A stretch of DNA of 48,167 nucleotides from Segatella copri (lineage in GTDB: Bacteria; Bacteroidota; Bacteroidia; Bacteroidales; Bacteroidaceae). Below are positions 23,598-31,999 of this stretch, in pieces; the first letter of the stretch is position 1; each line of letters opens with the position of its first letter. Made by a program: the position numbers and the translations under genes. The notes beneath the pieces are model-generated. The model saw only the letters and a program-made list of their open reading frames with translations. It had not been told where the DNA came from and did not search any database. The stretch covers positions 1-48,167 of the forward strand of contig NZ_JAHOEA010000031.1 in assembly GCF_019127135.1 (NCBI RefSeq), read 5' to 3'.

Positions 23598-24683
23598 ATG
23601 AAAACTGAGCATATCCTGGTAATTAGATTTTCTGCCATGGGCGATGTAGCCATGACCGTACCTGTAATTCAATCTTTGGCAAAACAATATCCGAAAGTAA
23701 GAATTACTGTGCTCAGTCGTCCCTTTGCCCGTCCTTTCTTTGAAGACTTAGCTCCAAACGTCGGTTTCATGGAAGCCGACATAAAAGGAGAGTATAAAGG
23801 TGTTACAGGACTCAATGCACTCTATCGCCGATTGATTGCCAAACAGTTTACAGCAATTGCCGACTTGCATAGCGTGCTGCGTTCCGATTATCTGCGTATG
23901 CGTTTCAACCTGGATAACTTCAAGGTTGCACATATCGACAAACATCGCAAGGGAAAACGCAAGCTGGTAGCATCTAATGGCAAAAAACTGGTACAGCAAC
24001 CTACATCATTCCAAAACTATGCCGATGTTTTTGCACAACTTGGATATCCTATCCACATGGATTTTACATCTATCTATGGGGATGGAAAACTAGGAGATTT
24101 GAATATCTTACCAAAAGAGGTATTCGGAATAGGAGAGAATGCTATCTCGCTAGAAGACAAGCATATAACAGAGCCATGGATCGGTATAGCTCCCTTCGCT
24201 GCACACGAAGGAAAAATATATCCGATACAACTGATGGAAAAAGTTATACTGCGACTTATCCACAATCATCCACACGCTCATATCTTCCTTTTCGGTGGAG
24301 GCAAAGACGAAACGCCAGTGATGAACGATTGGGCAGAGAAGTATCCACAGGTCATTAACGCTTCTTCTCACCTTCATGGCCTGAAACAGGAACTCATCCT
24401 GATGAGTCATCTACACGTCATGGTGAGCATGGATAGTGCAAACATGCACTTGGCATCGCTTGTCAACACCCCTGTAGTAAGCATTTGGGGAGCTACCCAT
24501 CCATACGCAGGCTTCATGGGGTGGCATCAGGATCCTGCCAATGCCGTACAGTTAGACTTACCTTGCCGACCTTGCAGCATCTATGGTAACAAGCCTTGCG
24601 CCAGGGGAGACTTCGCATGTATGAAGAATATCTCTCCAGAACTGGTACTAGAAAAAATAGATTCTGTTTTGAACAAAAGATAG
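23598..24683 (+). CDS. Glycosyltransferase family 9 (heptosyltransferase-like)
   Basis: A 361-residue GT-B enzyme. The N-terminus LVIRFSAMGDVAMTVPVIQS is the GT9 signature, including the catalytic Asp. The C-terminal domain shows IGIAPFAAHEGKIYP, HAHIFLFGGGKDE and MVSMDSANMHLASLVNTPVV, which form the sugar-nucleotide site. It would add a heptose or related sugar to the LPS inner core. It follows the DUF4254 gene and ends just upstream of the likely replication origin. Confidence 0.93.
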   Translation: MKTEHILVIRFSAMGDVAMTVPVIQSLAKQYPKVRITVLSRPFARPFFEDLAPNVGFMEADIKGEYKGVTGLNALYRRLIAKQFTAIADLHSVLRSDYLRMRFNLDNFKVAHIDKHRKGKRKLVASNGKKLVQQPTSFQNYADVFAQLGYPIHMDFTSIYGDGKLGDLNILPKEVFGIGENAISLEDKHITEPWIGIAPFAAHEGKIYPIQLMEKVILRLIHNHPHAHIFLFGGGKDETPVMNDWAEKYPQVINASSHLHGLKQELILMSHLHVMVSMDSANMHLASLVNTPVVSIWGATHPYAGFMGWHQDPANAVQLDLPCRPCSIYGNKPCARGDFACMKNISPELVLEKIDSVLNKR

Positions 24684-24698
24684 AAAATAAGAACTCCT

Positions 24699-24715
24699 AT
24701 ATATAATAAGGTATC
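24699..24715. repeat. Dispersed intergenic motif TATATATAATAAGGTAT, copy 2
   Basis: Identical over 17 bases to the copy at 6518-6534. It lies 15 bases after the GT9 stop, a position like that of copy 1 after the papain-like gene. Confidence 0.45.
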
Positions 24716-24803
24716 AGAAAACAATATAAAAATAGGTATAGAATAGAATGGAACAGATGAGAATCCTATAATCAAAAACAACCATATAAATAACTCAGAC
24801 TAG

Positions 24804-24839
24804 AGAGCAGAATATCCTGATGGATTTCTGCTCTTTTTT
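24804..24839 (+). terminator. Terminator after the GT9 gene
   Basis: AGAGCAGAATATCC pairs with GGATTTCTGCTCT (one bulged T) across TGAT, followed by TTTTTG. It shields the origin-like region from transcription coming from the left. Confidence 0.85.
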
Positions 24840-24840
24840 G

Positions 24841-25169
24841 TTTTCCACAAAAGCGTGGATAAGTATACGGAAAACCCCAATAATAACCTTTTAATAAGTT
24901 TGTAAATATCCACACATATCTATCTCAAACCCATGAAAAGAGTATATCCACATAGATATTATTAAGTTTTTAGAAACTTTTTCGCAGTTTTTTACCGAAA
25001 AAAGATATAAACTTATTAACTTTGCACCGAATTGGGGAAATGTTGATAAACCGGTTAAAACATTAAGAGACAAGAACAAGATATAAAATGTCTCTGCGGA
25101 TAACCTGGATTAAGACTTGTATAACGAAATACGCAAGTTTTTATGCAGAATGTTATCCACTTATCCACG
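24841..25169. other. Likely chromosomal replication origin (oriC): DnaA-box cluster
   Basis: About nine 9-mers match TTATNCACA at eight of nine positions. Plus strand: TTTTCCACA (24841), ATATCCACA (24906 and 24944), TTATGCAGA (25141), TTATCCACT (25153), TTATCCACG (25161). Minus strand: 24854-24862 (TTATCCACG), 25041-25049 (TTATCAACA), 25095-25103 (TTATCCGCA). They lie in a 540-base gene-free, AT-rich gap, with A/T-only runs at 25198-25225 that could unwind. No dnaA gene is adjacent, which is common in Bacteroidetes. A hand count of G and C around it was not conclusive for skew reversal. Confidence 0.72.
25017..25024 (+). promoter_or_regulatory. -7 box within the origin, toward nadA
   Basis: TAACTTTG matches TAnnTTTG. 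A transcript starting near 25031 would cross the right-hand DnaA boxes and reach the nadA ATG at 25226, a leader of about 195 bases. No closer promoter for nadA is visible. Confidence 0.5.
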
Positions 25170-25225
25170 GCATATTATCATCTCTATATTCTCTTTTAAA
25201 AAAAAAATAAAATAAGAAATATAAT

Positions 25226-26227
25226 ATGAATGTTATGGTGAAAAAAGAATGGATTGAGAAGGGATACGTTGACGAACCTGTTGACGAAGCCTTGGACTTG
25301 AAAGCTGAAATAAGAAAGCTTTGCAAGGAGAAAGATGCTATTATCCTCGCCCACTACTATACGGTAGGTGAGATTCAGGACATCGCCGACTTCGTGGGCG
25401 ATTCTCTGGCTTTGGCTCGTAAAGCTGCAGAAACCGATGCCCAGGTAATGGTGATGTGTGGTGTACATTTCATGGCTGAGACATGCAAACTCTTGAGTCC
25501 TGACAAAACTGTGATCTGTCCTGACTTGAATGCAGGTTGCTCGCTTGCTGACAGCTGTAAGGCTGAGGATTTGAAAAAGTACAAGGAAGAGCACCCGGGA
25601 TATAAGGTAGTGAGCTATGTAAACACCACGGCTGCTGTAAAGGCGCTGACTGATTGTGTAGTGACAAGCGGTAATGCCAAGAAGGTGATTGACAGTTTCC
25701 CACAGGAAGAAAAAATCATCTTTGGTCCAGACTATAATCTTGGTAACTATATAAACAGCGTTACAGGCCGCAATATGTTGCTTTGGAATGGTGGTTGCCA
25801 TGTTCATGAGAAATTCTCTGTAGAGGCTATTGTTAAACTGAAGCAAGAGCATCCTGAGGCTGTTGTTATGGCTCACCTGGAGTGTAAGGCACCTGTACTT
25901 GCTGTAGCCGACGTAAAGGGCTCTACAGCCACCATGTTGCACTATGCCCAGGAGCACCCGGAAATCAAGGAGTATATTATCGCTACAGAGGCTGGTATCC
26001 TGCATGAACTGGAGCGTAATTGTCCTAACGTTATTTTCTATCCTGTACCTCCAGAGGTAAGCGAGGGTGGAATAGGCTGCAGCTGCAACGAGTGTGAGTA
26101 TATGAAGATGAATACACTCAAGAAGATATACAATGCATTGAAATTTGGTTGGCCAACAGTGGAAGTGGCAGAGGATATTGCCAAGGATGCTGTGAAGCCT
26201 ATCGAAAAGATGCTTTCTCTTTCATAA
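25226..26227 (+). CDS. nadA: Quinolinate synthase
   Basis: A 333-residue NadA, which condenses iminoaspartate and dihydroxyacetone phosphate to quinolinate for NAD synthesis, using a 4Fe-4S cluster. Seen: ILAHYYTVGEIQDIADFVGD, MCGVHFMAETCKLLSPDK (first cluster Cys region), GNMLLWNG-type GRNMLLWNGGCHVHEKFS, HLECKAPVLAVADVKGSTA, and the C-terminal GCSCNECEYMKMNTL. A second in-frame ATG two codons in is equally possible as start. No nadB or nadC is adjacent. Confidence 0.96.
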   Translation: MNVMVKKEWIEKGYVDEPVDEALDLKAEIRKLCKEKDAIILAHYYTVGEIQDIADFVGDSLALARKAAETDAQVMVMCGVHFMAETCKLLSPDKTVICPDLNAGCSLADSCKAEDLKKYKEEHPGYKVVSYVNTTAAVKALTDCVVTSGNAKKVIDSFPQEEKIIFGPDYNLGNYINSVTGRNMLLWNGGCHVHEKFSVEAIVKLKQEHPEAVVMAHLECKAPVLAVADVKGSTATMLHYAQEHPEIKEYIIATEAGILHELERNCPNVIFYPVPPEVSEGGIGCSCNECEYMKMNTLKKIYNALKFGWPTVEVAEDIAKDAVKPIEKMLSLS

Positions 26228-26255
26228 AAAAGACCGGGAAGTTCCTCAAGTAAAG

Positions 26256-26365
26256 CTCCACATGCCCTGAAAGGGCAGAAACTCTTAGCCCAGGGTAACA
26301 CCCTGGGTTATTATGGGCGCAAACCTGTCGCCATGTAAGGGCAAAAGCTTTTATACCTGGGTTAG
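26256..26365. repeat. Dispersed CCCTGAAAGGG/CCCAGGG repeat
   Basis: Contains GCCCTGAAAGGGC (26264-26276) and CCCAGGGTAACACCCTGGG (26289-26307), then a degenerate second half (GCCATGTAAGGGCAAAAGC, ACCTGGGTTAGGGG). The wording resembles the copies at 1493-1584. It fills most of the gap between nadA and the GH97 gene. Confidence 0.6.
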
Positions 26366-26446
26366 GGGCTTTGTGGCTTTCTGCTCGTTCTTGAATGGAA
26401 CTCTTGCTTGTTTAATAACCATTAGATAAACCAAAAAAACTTAGTT

Positions 26447-28456
26447 ATGAATACAAAATTAATCACTCCCATCCTGGCTTTATGCTGCCTGCCATTGTCG
26501 GCAAAAGTGTATACTGTTAAATCCTTGTCGGGTAATCTGGTTGTTAACATCGATGTGGATAAGTCGATAACCTGGGAAATAACCAAGGGTAAAACTCAGA
26601 TATTAAAACCTTCTGTTATCTCCTTACAGACTGATAAACAGACTTTTGGCGTGAATCCAAAAGTGCGTAAAGCATTTATAGCCAACTTGAAAAACGATGA
26701 TAATGGTGGCTACCAGCAATTGCTCCTTTCCTGCAATGGATATGATGTAGTATTTCGGGTTTTTCAGAATGCTGCTGCTTATCGCATTATTCCTAAAAAG
26801 ATGATTAACAAGGTTATTAATGAAACTTCTGAATATCGCTTTGCCGGTGACTATCAGAGTTTCGTACCCTATGTAAATGATAATCGGGGAGGAGAGCGCT
26901 GGTGTTATTCTTTCGAGTCATATTATGACGAGGCTCCATTGTCTAAGATGTATAAGGATTCGCTTGCCATCACTCCTCTTGCCGTTTGCCTGCCTGAGGG
27001 AAAGAAGGCTGTTGTAATGGAAGCTGATGTGGAAAATTATCCCGGCATGTATCTCCTGAAGGGTACGTTTTCTTCAACTGCTTCATCTTCTGCAGTCTCT
27101 GATTATTCTATATATGCAGCCTTTCCTCCTTATCCATTAAAAGAGATGGTGGGTGGATTCAATCAGTTGAATCTGGTTCCCACAGAGCGTGCTAATTATA
27201 TTGCAGAAAAAGTTACCAAGCTGCCTTGGCGTATTGTATTGGTAACTGATGAAGACAAACAATTGGTTGGTAACGATATAGCCAAATTGCTGGGTCCTCA
27301 GTGCAGAATCAAGGATACATCGTGGATAAAGCCGGGAAAAGTGGCTTGGGATTGGTGGAACAACACTAATATCACAGGTGTGGATTTCCGTGCTGGTATC
27401 AATACCGAGACTTATAAGTATTATGTAGATTTTGCTAAGAAGAACGGACTTGAATATATCATCATCGACGAAGGGTGGAGTGATCCGGAAAATTTGCTCA
27501 TATTCTCAGATAAGATGGATATGACGGATATCATCAATTACGCCAAACAGAATGGTGTGGGAGTGATTCTCTGGTCTTCATGGCGCAATTTGATTCAGCG
27601 TGGTCATGAAAAGATGGAGAAAATCATGAAGCATTACGGAGATATGGGCGTGAAGGGATTCAAAGTGGATTTCTTTGATAGAGACGACCAGAAGGCCATC
27701 AACTCAGTATATGAGGTGGCTGAATGTGCTGCAAAGCATCATCTTTTGCTCGATCTTCATGGCATGCGTCCGTTTGGCGTGCAGTTTGCTTATCCTAATA
27801 TTGTGAATTTTGAGGGTGTAAAAGGCTTGGAGAATTCTAAATGGGAGCCTCGTGTTGGTGATGGACCTATGCACGATCAGCCTCGCTATGATGTGACGAT
27901 TCCTTATCTCCGCGCCTTGCCAGGAAGTTTCGACTATACTCCTGGAGCTATGGTGAATGCCGTTCGCTCGCAGTTCTTCGGCAATAACGACCATCCGATG
28001 AGCCAGGGTACCAGAGTACACCAGATGGCAATGTATACAATCTTTGATGCTCCTTTGCAGATGCTTGCCGACAGTCCTACTAAGTATATGCAGAATCAGA
28101 AGTGTACTGATTTCATAGCTCAGATACCAACAGTTTATGATCAGGTGGTTCCATTGGATGGTAAATTGGGTGAATATGTGGTAGTAGCCAAGAGAAAGGG
28201 CGCTAAGTGGTATATTGCTGCGATGAACAATTGGCAGGCTCGTGATCTTACTGTTGATCTTTCCCGATTAGTGAAATGGAATACTCAAACTAATAAATTG
28301 GAAAAACTTAATGGCAAGGCTAATATCTTTGCCGATGGTATCAATGCAGATCGTGAGGCTACAGATTATAAGCATACTTATCAGCAGATAAACGCTGGTG
28401 ATAAACTTCAGATACATCTTGCACCAGGTGGTGGATGGACAGCTATTATAGAATAA
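26447..28456 (+). CDS. Glycoside hydrolase family 97, probable retaining alpha-galactosidase type
   Basis: A 669-residue secreted enzyme with an N-terminal signal (TPILALCCLPLSAKVYT). Residues about 25-270 form the N-terminal beta-sandwich; the (beta/alpha)8 barrel follows with WDWWNNTNITGVDFRAG, YIIIDEGWSDP, VILWSSWRNL and GFKVDFFDRDDQ. GH97 contains inverting alpha-glucosidases such as SusB and retaining alpha-galactosidases. Asp408 in KVDFFDRDDQ sits where the retaining group has its nucleophile, and IVNFEGVKGLENSKW carries conserved Glu residues. Retaining alpha-galactosidase is therefore the better guess. No susCD pair is adjacent. Confidence 0.9.
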   Translation: MNTKLITPILALCCLPLSAKVYTVKSLSGNLVVNIDVDKSITWEITKGKTQILKPSVISLQTDKQTFGVNPKVRKAFIANLKNDDNGGYQQLLLSCNGYDVVFRVFQNAAAYRIIPKKMINKVINETSEYRFAGDYQSFVPYVNDNRGGERWCYSFESYYDEAPLSKMYKDSLAITPLAVCLPEGKKAVVMEADVENYPGMYLLKGTFSSTASSSAVSDYSIYAAFPPYPLKEMVGGFNQLNLVPTERANYIAEKVTKLPWRIVLVTDEDKQLVGNDIAKLLGPQCRIKDTSWIKPGKVAWDWWNNTNITGVDFRAGINTETYKYYVDFAKKNGLEYIIIDEGWSDPENLLIFSDKMDMTDIINYAKQNGVGVILWSSWRNLIQRGHEKMEKIMKHYGDMGVKGFKVDFFDRDDQKAINSVYEVAECAAKHHLLLDLHGMRPFGVQFAYPNIVNFEGVKGLENSKWEPRVGDGPMHDQPRYDVTIPYLRALPGSFDYTPGAMVNAVRSQFFGNNDHPMSQGTRVHQMAMYTIFDAPLQMLADSPTKYMQNQKCTDFIAQIPTVYDQVVPLDGKLGEYVVVAKRKGAKWYIAAMNNWQARDLTVDLSRLVKWNTQTNKLEKLNGKANIFADGINADREATDYKHTYQQINAGDKLQIHLAPGGGWTAIIE

Positions 28457-28613
28457 TATCTCGATCTACGAACCAGAAAGAATATTATAACTATCGTAGA
28501 ATGATGTGGTAAAAAATATAAGATTAGGGGTAAAAATTGTTTTTTATGGGTAAAAAATCATATTTCGCTACCATAAAATGCATAATTTACGACTTTATAG
28601 ACAAAAAAAGTCG

Positions 28614-28621
28614 TATCTTTG
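28614..28621 (+). promoter_or_regulatory. -7 box of the small RNA candidate
   Basis: TATCTTTG is a perfect TAnnTTTG, embedded in CGTATCTTTGCATC. Predicted start is near 28627. The -33 element is weak (TTTA around 28586). Confidence 0.6.
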
Positions 28622-28626
28622 CATCA

Positions 28627-28750
28627 GTTAAAACAAACGGACGTTGTGAAACGTCATTTCATCATCTTTTACTTATACAAATAATATTAGAAAATTTAAT
28701 CTAATTATAAAGATAGAGCGTTCAAGTGATTTGAATGCTCTATTTTTTTT
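28627..28750 (+). ncRNA. Candidate small RNA, about 124 nt
   Basis: The interval runs from a TATCTTTG promoter box to a strong terminator with no credible coding frame. Near the 5' end GACGTT-GTGA-AACGTC (28640-28655) forms a 6-bp hairpin closed by a GNRA tetraloop. An unstructured A/U-rich middle follows, and the 3' end is a 13-bp terminator stem with a GTGAT loop. It lies between the GH97 gene and a converging glycosyltransferase gene. The regulator or target is unknown. Confidence 0.6.
28713..28750 (+). terminator. Terminator of the small RNA candidate
   Basis: ATAGAGCGTTCAA (28713-28725) pairs with TTGAATGCTCTAT (28731-28743), with one wobble and loop GTGAT, followed by TTTTTTT. Confidence 0.88.
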
Positions 28751-28818
28751 ATATAGGATTTTCTCTTATCTCTCTGCATACTAATCCGGATAGGAGAAAT
28801 CTTTATGCCTTCATTCAT

Positions 28819-29790
28819 TTATTTCTTGATAAGAAAGAGAAGTGCAATTCGTCCTACGTATGTACTTATCATCTTTCTGAACATCATATATTTCTTGGTA
28901 TATTCTTTGTTCGGAAGAGGATATAACCCATGTTTCCTTAATTTTCTGATGGCATGATTCAAGGATATCAACGAATGTTTCAAGCGGATATTGTTAACCA
29001 GATAATCCATCGAGAGCTGGGCAATACGGCGGTTGAGTGCCTGGCGCTCTGCTACAGGAACCGTATCGAGCAACTTCTGAAGATGTAGAATTATCTCCAG
29101 TTTATTGTCCATGTGAATATCTATCTTATCCTTATTTTCTAATTCACCAGGTGCGTATTTGTCCACTCTATTATAATAAGGTGAGGTCTGAGTCTTGAAT
29201 ATTCGTTCTGCCCGTAAGAAGAGTTGTGGTGTGAATTCCTCGTCCTCGCCGAAACTGATGTTTGGTGAGAATAACAGGCTACCCACAATGGCGCGGCGGA
29301 ATATATAGGAACAGGCTGAGCCTAAAAGGGTATTGTTGTTGAGATATTCTGTGCCGCTGATTGGGGTAGGGAGTTCGTAAGATGGTTCTCCTGTATCATC
29401 CTTGCTGAAACAGAATGTAACGATATCTGGTTCGTGGAATCTCACGATGTCAAGGCAATGTTCGTAGGTTGGCTGAAGAAGATAATCATCTCCTTCTATA
29501 AACTGGATGTATTTCCCTTTGGCTAAGTACATGCCATAGTTGCGTGCCATACTGCTGCCTAAGCCGGGTATTCTTAAATAGAGCAGGTTATCCAGCAACT
29601 CTTTTATCTGGCTGGCTACCAATTCTTCGCTATCATCATCAACGAGAATTATTTCCCTCTCTTTGGCATTGAGCGAAAGCTGAAGGATACTATTGATGCA
29701 TTCTACAAGATATTCCTTTTGATGGTTGCTTGTAGTAATGATGAAACTCACTAATGGTGAAGATATCTCTGATATTAATTCTTTCTGCAT
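28819..29790 (-). CDS. Glycosyltransferase family 2
   Basis: A 323-residue GT-A enzyme. SFIITTSNHQKEYLVECINS and REIILVDDDSEE give the nucleotide-binding fold; SSMARNYGMYLAKGKYIQFI and EGDDYL carry the DxD-type metal site. The C-terminal third is helical and basic (LRKHGLYPLPNKEYTKKYM), perhaps membrane-associated. It is transcribed divergently from the GT8 gene and starts the surface-glycan locus. Acceptor and donor are unknown. Confidence 0.9.
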   Translation of the reverse strand: MQKELISEISSPLVSFIITTSNHQKEYLVECINSILQLSLNAKEREIILVDDDSEELVASQIKELLDNLLYLRIPGLGSSMARNYGMYLAKGKYIQFIEGDDYLLQPTYEHCLDIVRFHEPDIVTFCFSKDDTGEPSYELPTPISGTEYLNNNTLLGSACSYIFRRAIVGSLLFSPNISFGEDEEFTPQLFLRAERIFKTQTSPYYNRVDKYAPGELENKDKIDIHMDNKLEIILHLQKLLDTVPVAERQALNRRIAQLSMDYLVNNIRLKHSLISLNHAIRKLRKHGLYPLPNKEYTKKYMMFRKMISTYVGRIALLFLIKK

Positions 29791-29812
29791 AAGTTATTCT
29801 TTTTTATGACTG

Positions 29813-29820
29813 CAAAGATA
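29813..29820 (-). promoter_or_regulatory. -7 box for the GT2 gene
   Basis: The minus strand reads TATCTTTG, 22 bases before the ATG at 29790. Its overlap with the upstream part of the GT8 frame argues that GT8 translation starts later, at 29869. Confidence 0.6.
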
Positions 29821-29868
29821 ATAAAAAGATTTAATTTACGTATTAATAGTAGTACAAAAAACATAAAA

Positions 29869-30828
29869 ATGGAAATAGTTTGTTCTACTGATAGTAAATA
29901 TATCATGCCGACCGGTATCATGTTGACCTCTTTGTTTGAGAGCAACAGAGGAGAAGTTGTCAATGTACATCTCTTGCATGATCAGGATTCTGCTGCATTA
30001 TTGGATTCTATCAGAACCATAGCTGCCCGTTATCAGCAAAATATTCATTTCTATCTAATTAATGATGATATCTTCAAACATTTTCCAATTGGTCTAGATT
30101 TTCAAGTAGATCATGTAGGAACTTCGTTTGCTACTTATTATCGTTTATATCTTACGGAAATTCTGCCTGCTGATATTGATAAGGTTATCTATCTGGATGG
30201 CGATATTCTGGTTGTGGATAAACTTGTTGAATTGTGGAATACTTCTGTTGAAAACTATGCAATTGCTGCTGTTCCAGATAGTTATAATAATAAGATAGAA
30301 CACTATAATCGCTTGCGTTATCCCCAAACTTTGGGATATTTTAATGCAGGTATGTTAGTTGTCAATCTGAAATATTGGCGTGAAAAGCAGGTGCTTCTCA
30401 AATTCTTTGATTATGTGAAATCTAATAAGGAAAGGTTGAGATGTCATGATCAGGATGTACTGAACTATCTGTTTAAGAATTCTAAGTTGGTATTACCTAT
30501 CAGATATAATGTACTGAATGAGTATTGGTTTGATTTGCGTTATTCTCTTATCTCCTGGGAATTTGATGAACAGATATTGGAAGCTCAGGCTCATCCGGCC
30601 ATCATCCATTTTACGGGTATTCCTAAACCATGGTATAAGAACTGCCAGCATCCATGGAAAAAAGAATTTGATAAGTATAAAGCGATGAGTCCTTGGCGTG
30701 ATGAAAAAGAAAAGCGCTGGATGCCATTGAAGTTCTGCCTGGAGAAAATGGCCATAAAACTGGTGGTAAGCATGGGACTGCGCAAGTCTGATTATATTGT
30801 AGAAAATAGGTATATTGAATTGTCTTAA
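29869..30828 (+). CDS. Glycosyltransferase family 8
   Basis: A 319-residue LgtC-like GT8. MEIVCSTDSKYIMPTGIMLT opens the fold; TSFATYYRLYLTEILP and YLDGDILVVD give the DxD metal site; TLGYFNAGMLVVNLKYWRE and CHDQDVLNYLF follow; PAIIHFTGIPKPWYKNCQHP is the C-terminal His/Gly region. It transfers hexoses from UDP-sugars with retention. The frame is open 21 codons upstream, but that part is Lys/Asn-rich and overlaps the opposing promoter, so 29869 is chosen. Confidence 0.9.
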   Translation: MEIVCSTDSKYIMPTGIMLTSLFESNRGEVVNVHLLHDQDSAALLDSIRTIAARYQQNIHFYLINDDIFKHFPIGLDFQVDHVGTSFATYYRLYLTEILPADIDKVIYLDGDILVVDKLVELWNTSVENYAIAAVPDSYNNKIEHYNRLRYPQTLGYFNAGMLVVNLKYWREKQVLLKFFDYVKSNKERLRCHDQDVLNYLFKNSKLVLPIRYNVLNEYWFDLRYSLISWEFDEQILEAQAHPAIIHFTGIPKPWYKNCQHPWKKEFDKYKAMSPWRDEKEKRWMPLKFCLEKMAIKLVVSMGLRKSDYIVENRYIELS

Positions 30829-30874
30829 GATTTCTGATATTCAAGTATCTTATAAATAAGTATCATATAAAGTT

Positions 30875-31990
30875 ATGAAGATTCTGTTGGTTGGTGAGTC
30901 CAGTTTGCTACATAATACTCTCAAGAAGGGATTAGTAGAACTTGGACATCAGGTAACGCTGATGTCCGACGGCAATGATTGGCACAACTCTCCTCGTGAC
31001 ATCGACTTGCGCCGTAATATGGAGCGTTATGGAAGATGGAGTGGGCTTATGGTATTGTGGAAAATTGTCTGCAATCTTCATAAGATATGTGGAAATGATA
31101 TTGTTCAGGTACATAACTATCAATTTGTGCCTTTGATGGGTTGGTGGAACATGCTGATATTCTGGTTTCTCAAGTTTACCAATAAGCGAATCATTAAAGG
31201 CTGTTTTGCCGATGACCCACATCTGTTCAGACAACAGGCCAAGGGTATTCCAGCTTATTCTGATACTTTTTGGAATGGTAAATTACAGAATATCGAGGAG
31301 AATAAAGAGCGTATGGCTTTTCATTTCATGTCTCAGTTTGATAAGTGCTGGCATACTGTATCTTATCATTCTGATGCTTTGATAGCCTGTCTTTATGAAT
31401 ATTATCTCTGCTACGATGTTCCTGATTTCCATAAGAAGCTTTACTATATTCCTCTTCCGATGATAATTCCTGTAGTGGATAAAAAACGTCAGAAAGGGAA
31501 TGGTGAGGTTATTAAAGTGCTTGTAGGTTTACAACCCAAGCGCGAGTATCTGAAAGGTGCTTTAAAGATAGCTCATTTTGTAGAAATCTTGGCAAAGAAA
31601 TATCCTGGTAAGATAGAACTCAAATATGTAGAAGGAGTAGACTATGATGAATATTGCCGGATGCTGGATGAAGCAGATGTTCTGGTAGATCAGTTTTACA
31701 GTTATACTCCATCCATGAATTCGTTGGCAGCCATGGCACGTGGTACGGTGGTTATCGGTGGAGGAGAGGAAGAATATTATGAGTTTATTGGCGAAACAGA
31801 ATTACGTCCTATTATCAATGTGAGTCCTGAGTATTCAGAATCTCAGAATGTGGCAATCATCGAGCAGGCTTTTTTCCTTCCTGGAAATCTAACCTCTCTC
31901 TCGCACCAAAGTATCTCTTTCGTTATGAAATACCACGATTATAGGAAGGTGGCAAAAGAGTATGAACAAATATATTTACAACATTTATAA
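30875..31990 (+). CDS. GT-B glycosyltransferase (GT4-like)
   Basis: A 371-residue protein with a Rossmann-like N-terminus (KILLVGESSLLHNTLKKGL, ELGHQVTLMSDGND) and a GT-B C-terminal half: KVLVGLQPKREYLKGALK, IELKYVEGVDYDEYCRML, then DEADVLVDQFYSYTPSMNSL and AAMARGTVVIGGGEEEYYEF, the region that binds nucleotide sugar in GT4 enzymes. The exact family is less clear than for its neighbours. It is followed nine bases later by a membrane protein gene. Confidence 0.75.
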   Translation: MKILLVGESSLLHNTLKKGLVELGHQVTLMSDGNDWHNSPRDIDLRRNMERYGRWSGLMVLWKIVCNLHKICGNDIVQVHNYQFVPLMGWWNMLIFWFLKFTNKRIIKGCFADDPHLFRQQAKGIPAYSDTFWNGKLQNIEENKERMAFHFMSQFDKCWHTVSYHSDALIACLYEYYLCYDVPDFHKKLYYIPLPMIIPVVDKKRQKGNGEVIKVLVGLQPKREYLKGALKIAHFVEILAKKYPGKIELKYVEGVDYDEYCRMLDEADVLVDQFYSYTPSMNSLAAMARGTVVIGGGEEEYYEFIGETELRPIINVSPEYSESQNVAIIEQAFFLPGNLTSLSHQSISFVMKYHDYRKVAKEYEQIYLQHL

Positions 31991-31999
31991 TATATTGAA

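Noticed and set aside
24841..25225. GC-skew switch as proof of oriC
   Set aside because: Hand counts of six lines each gave plus-strand G/C of 93/81 (rpoN), 91/83 (fabF), 98/72 (nadA) and 76/92 (leuS). These follow gene strand and noise, so they do not decide it.
28735..28926. Short plus-strand frame of 63 codons
   Set aside because: It starts inside the small RNA terminator and runs antisense into the GT2 gene, with no family signature.
29806..29868. Upstream start for the GT8 gene
   Set aside because: The region is Lys/Asn-rich, overlaps the opposing -7 box, and GT8 homology begins at 29869.
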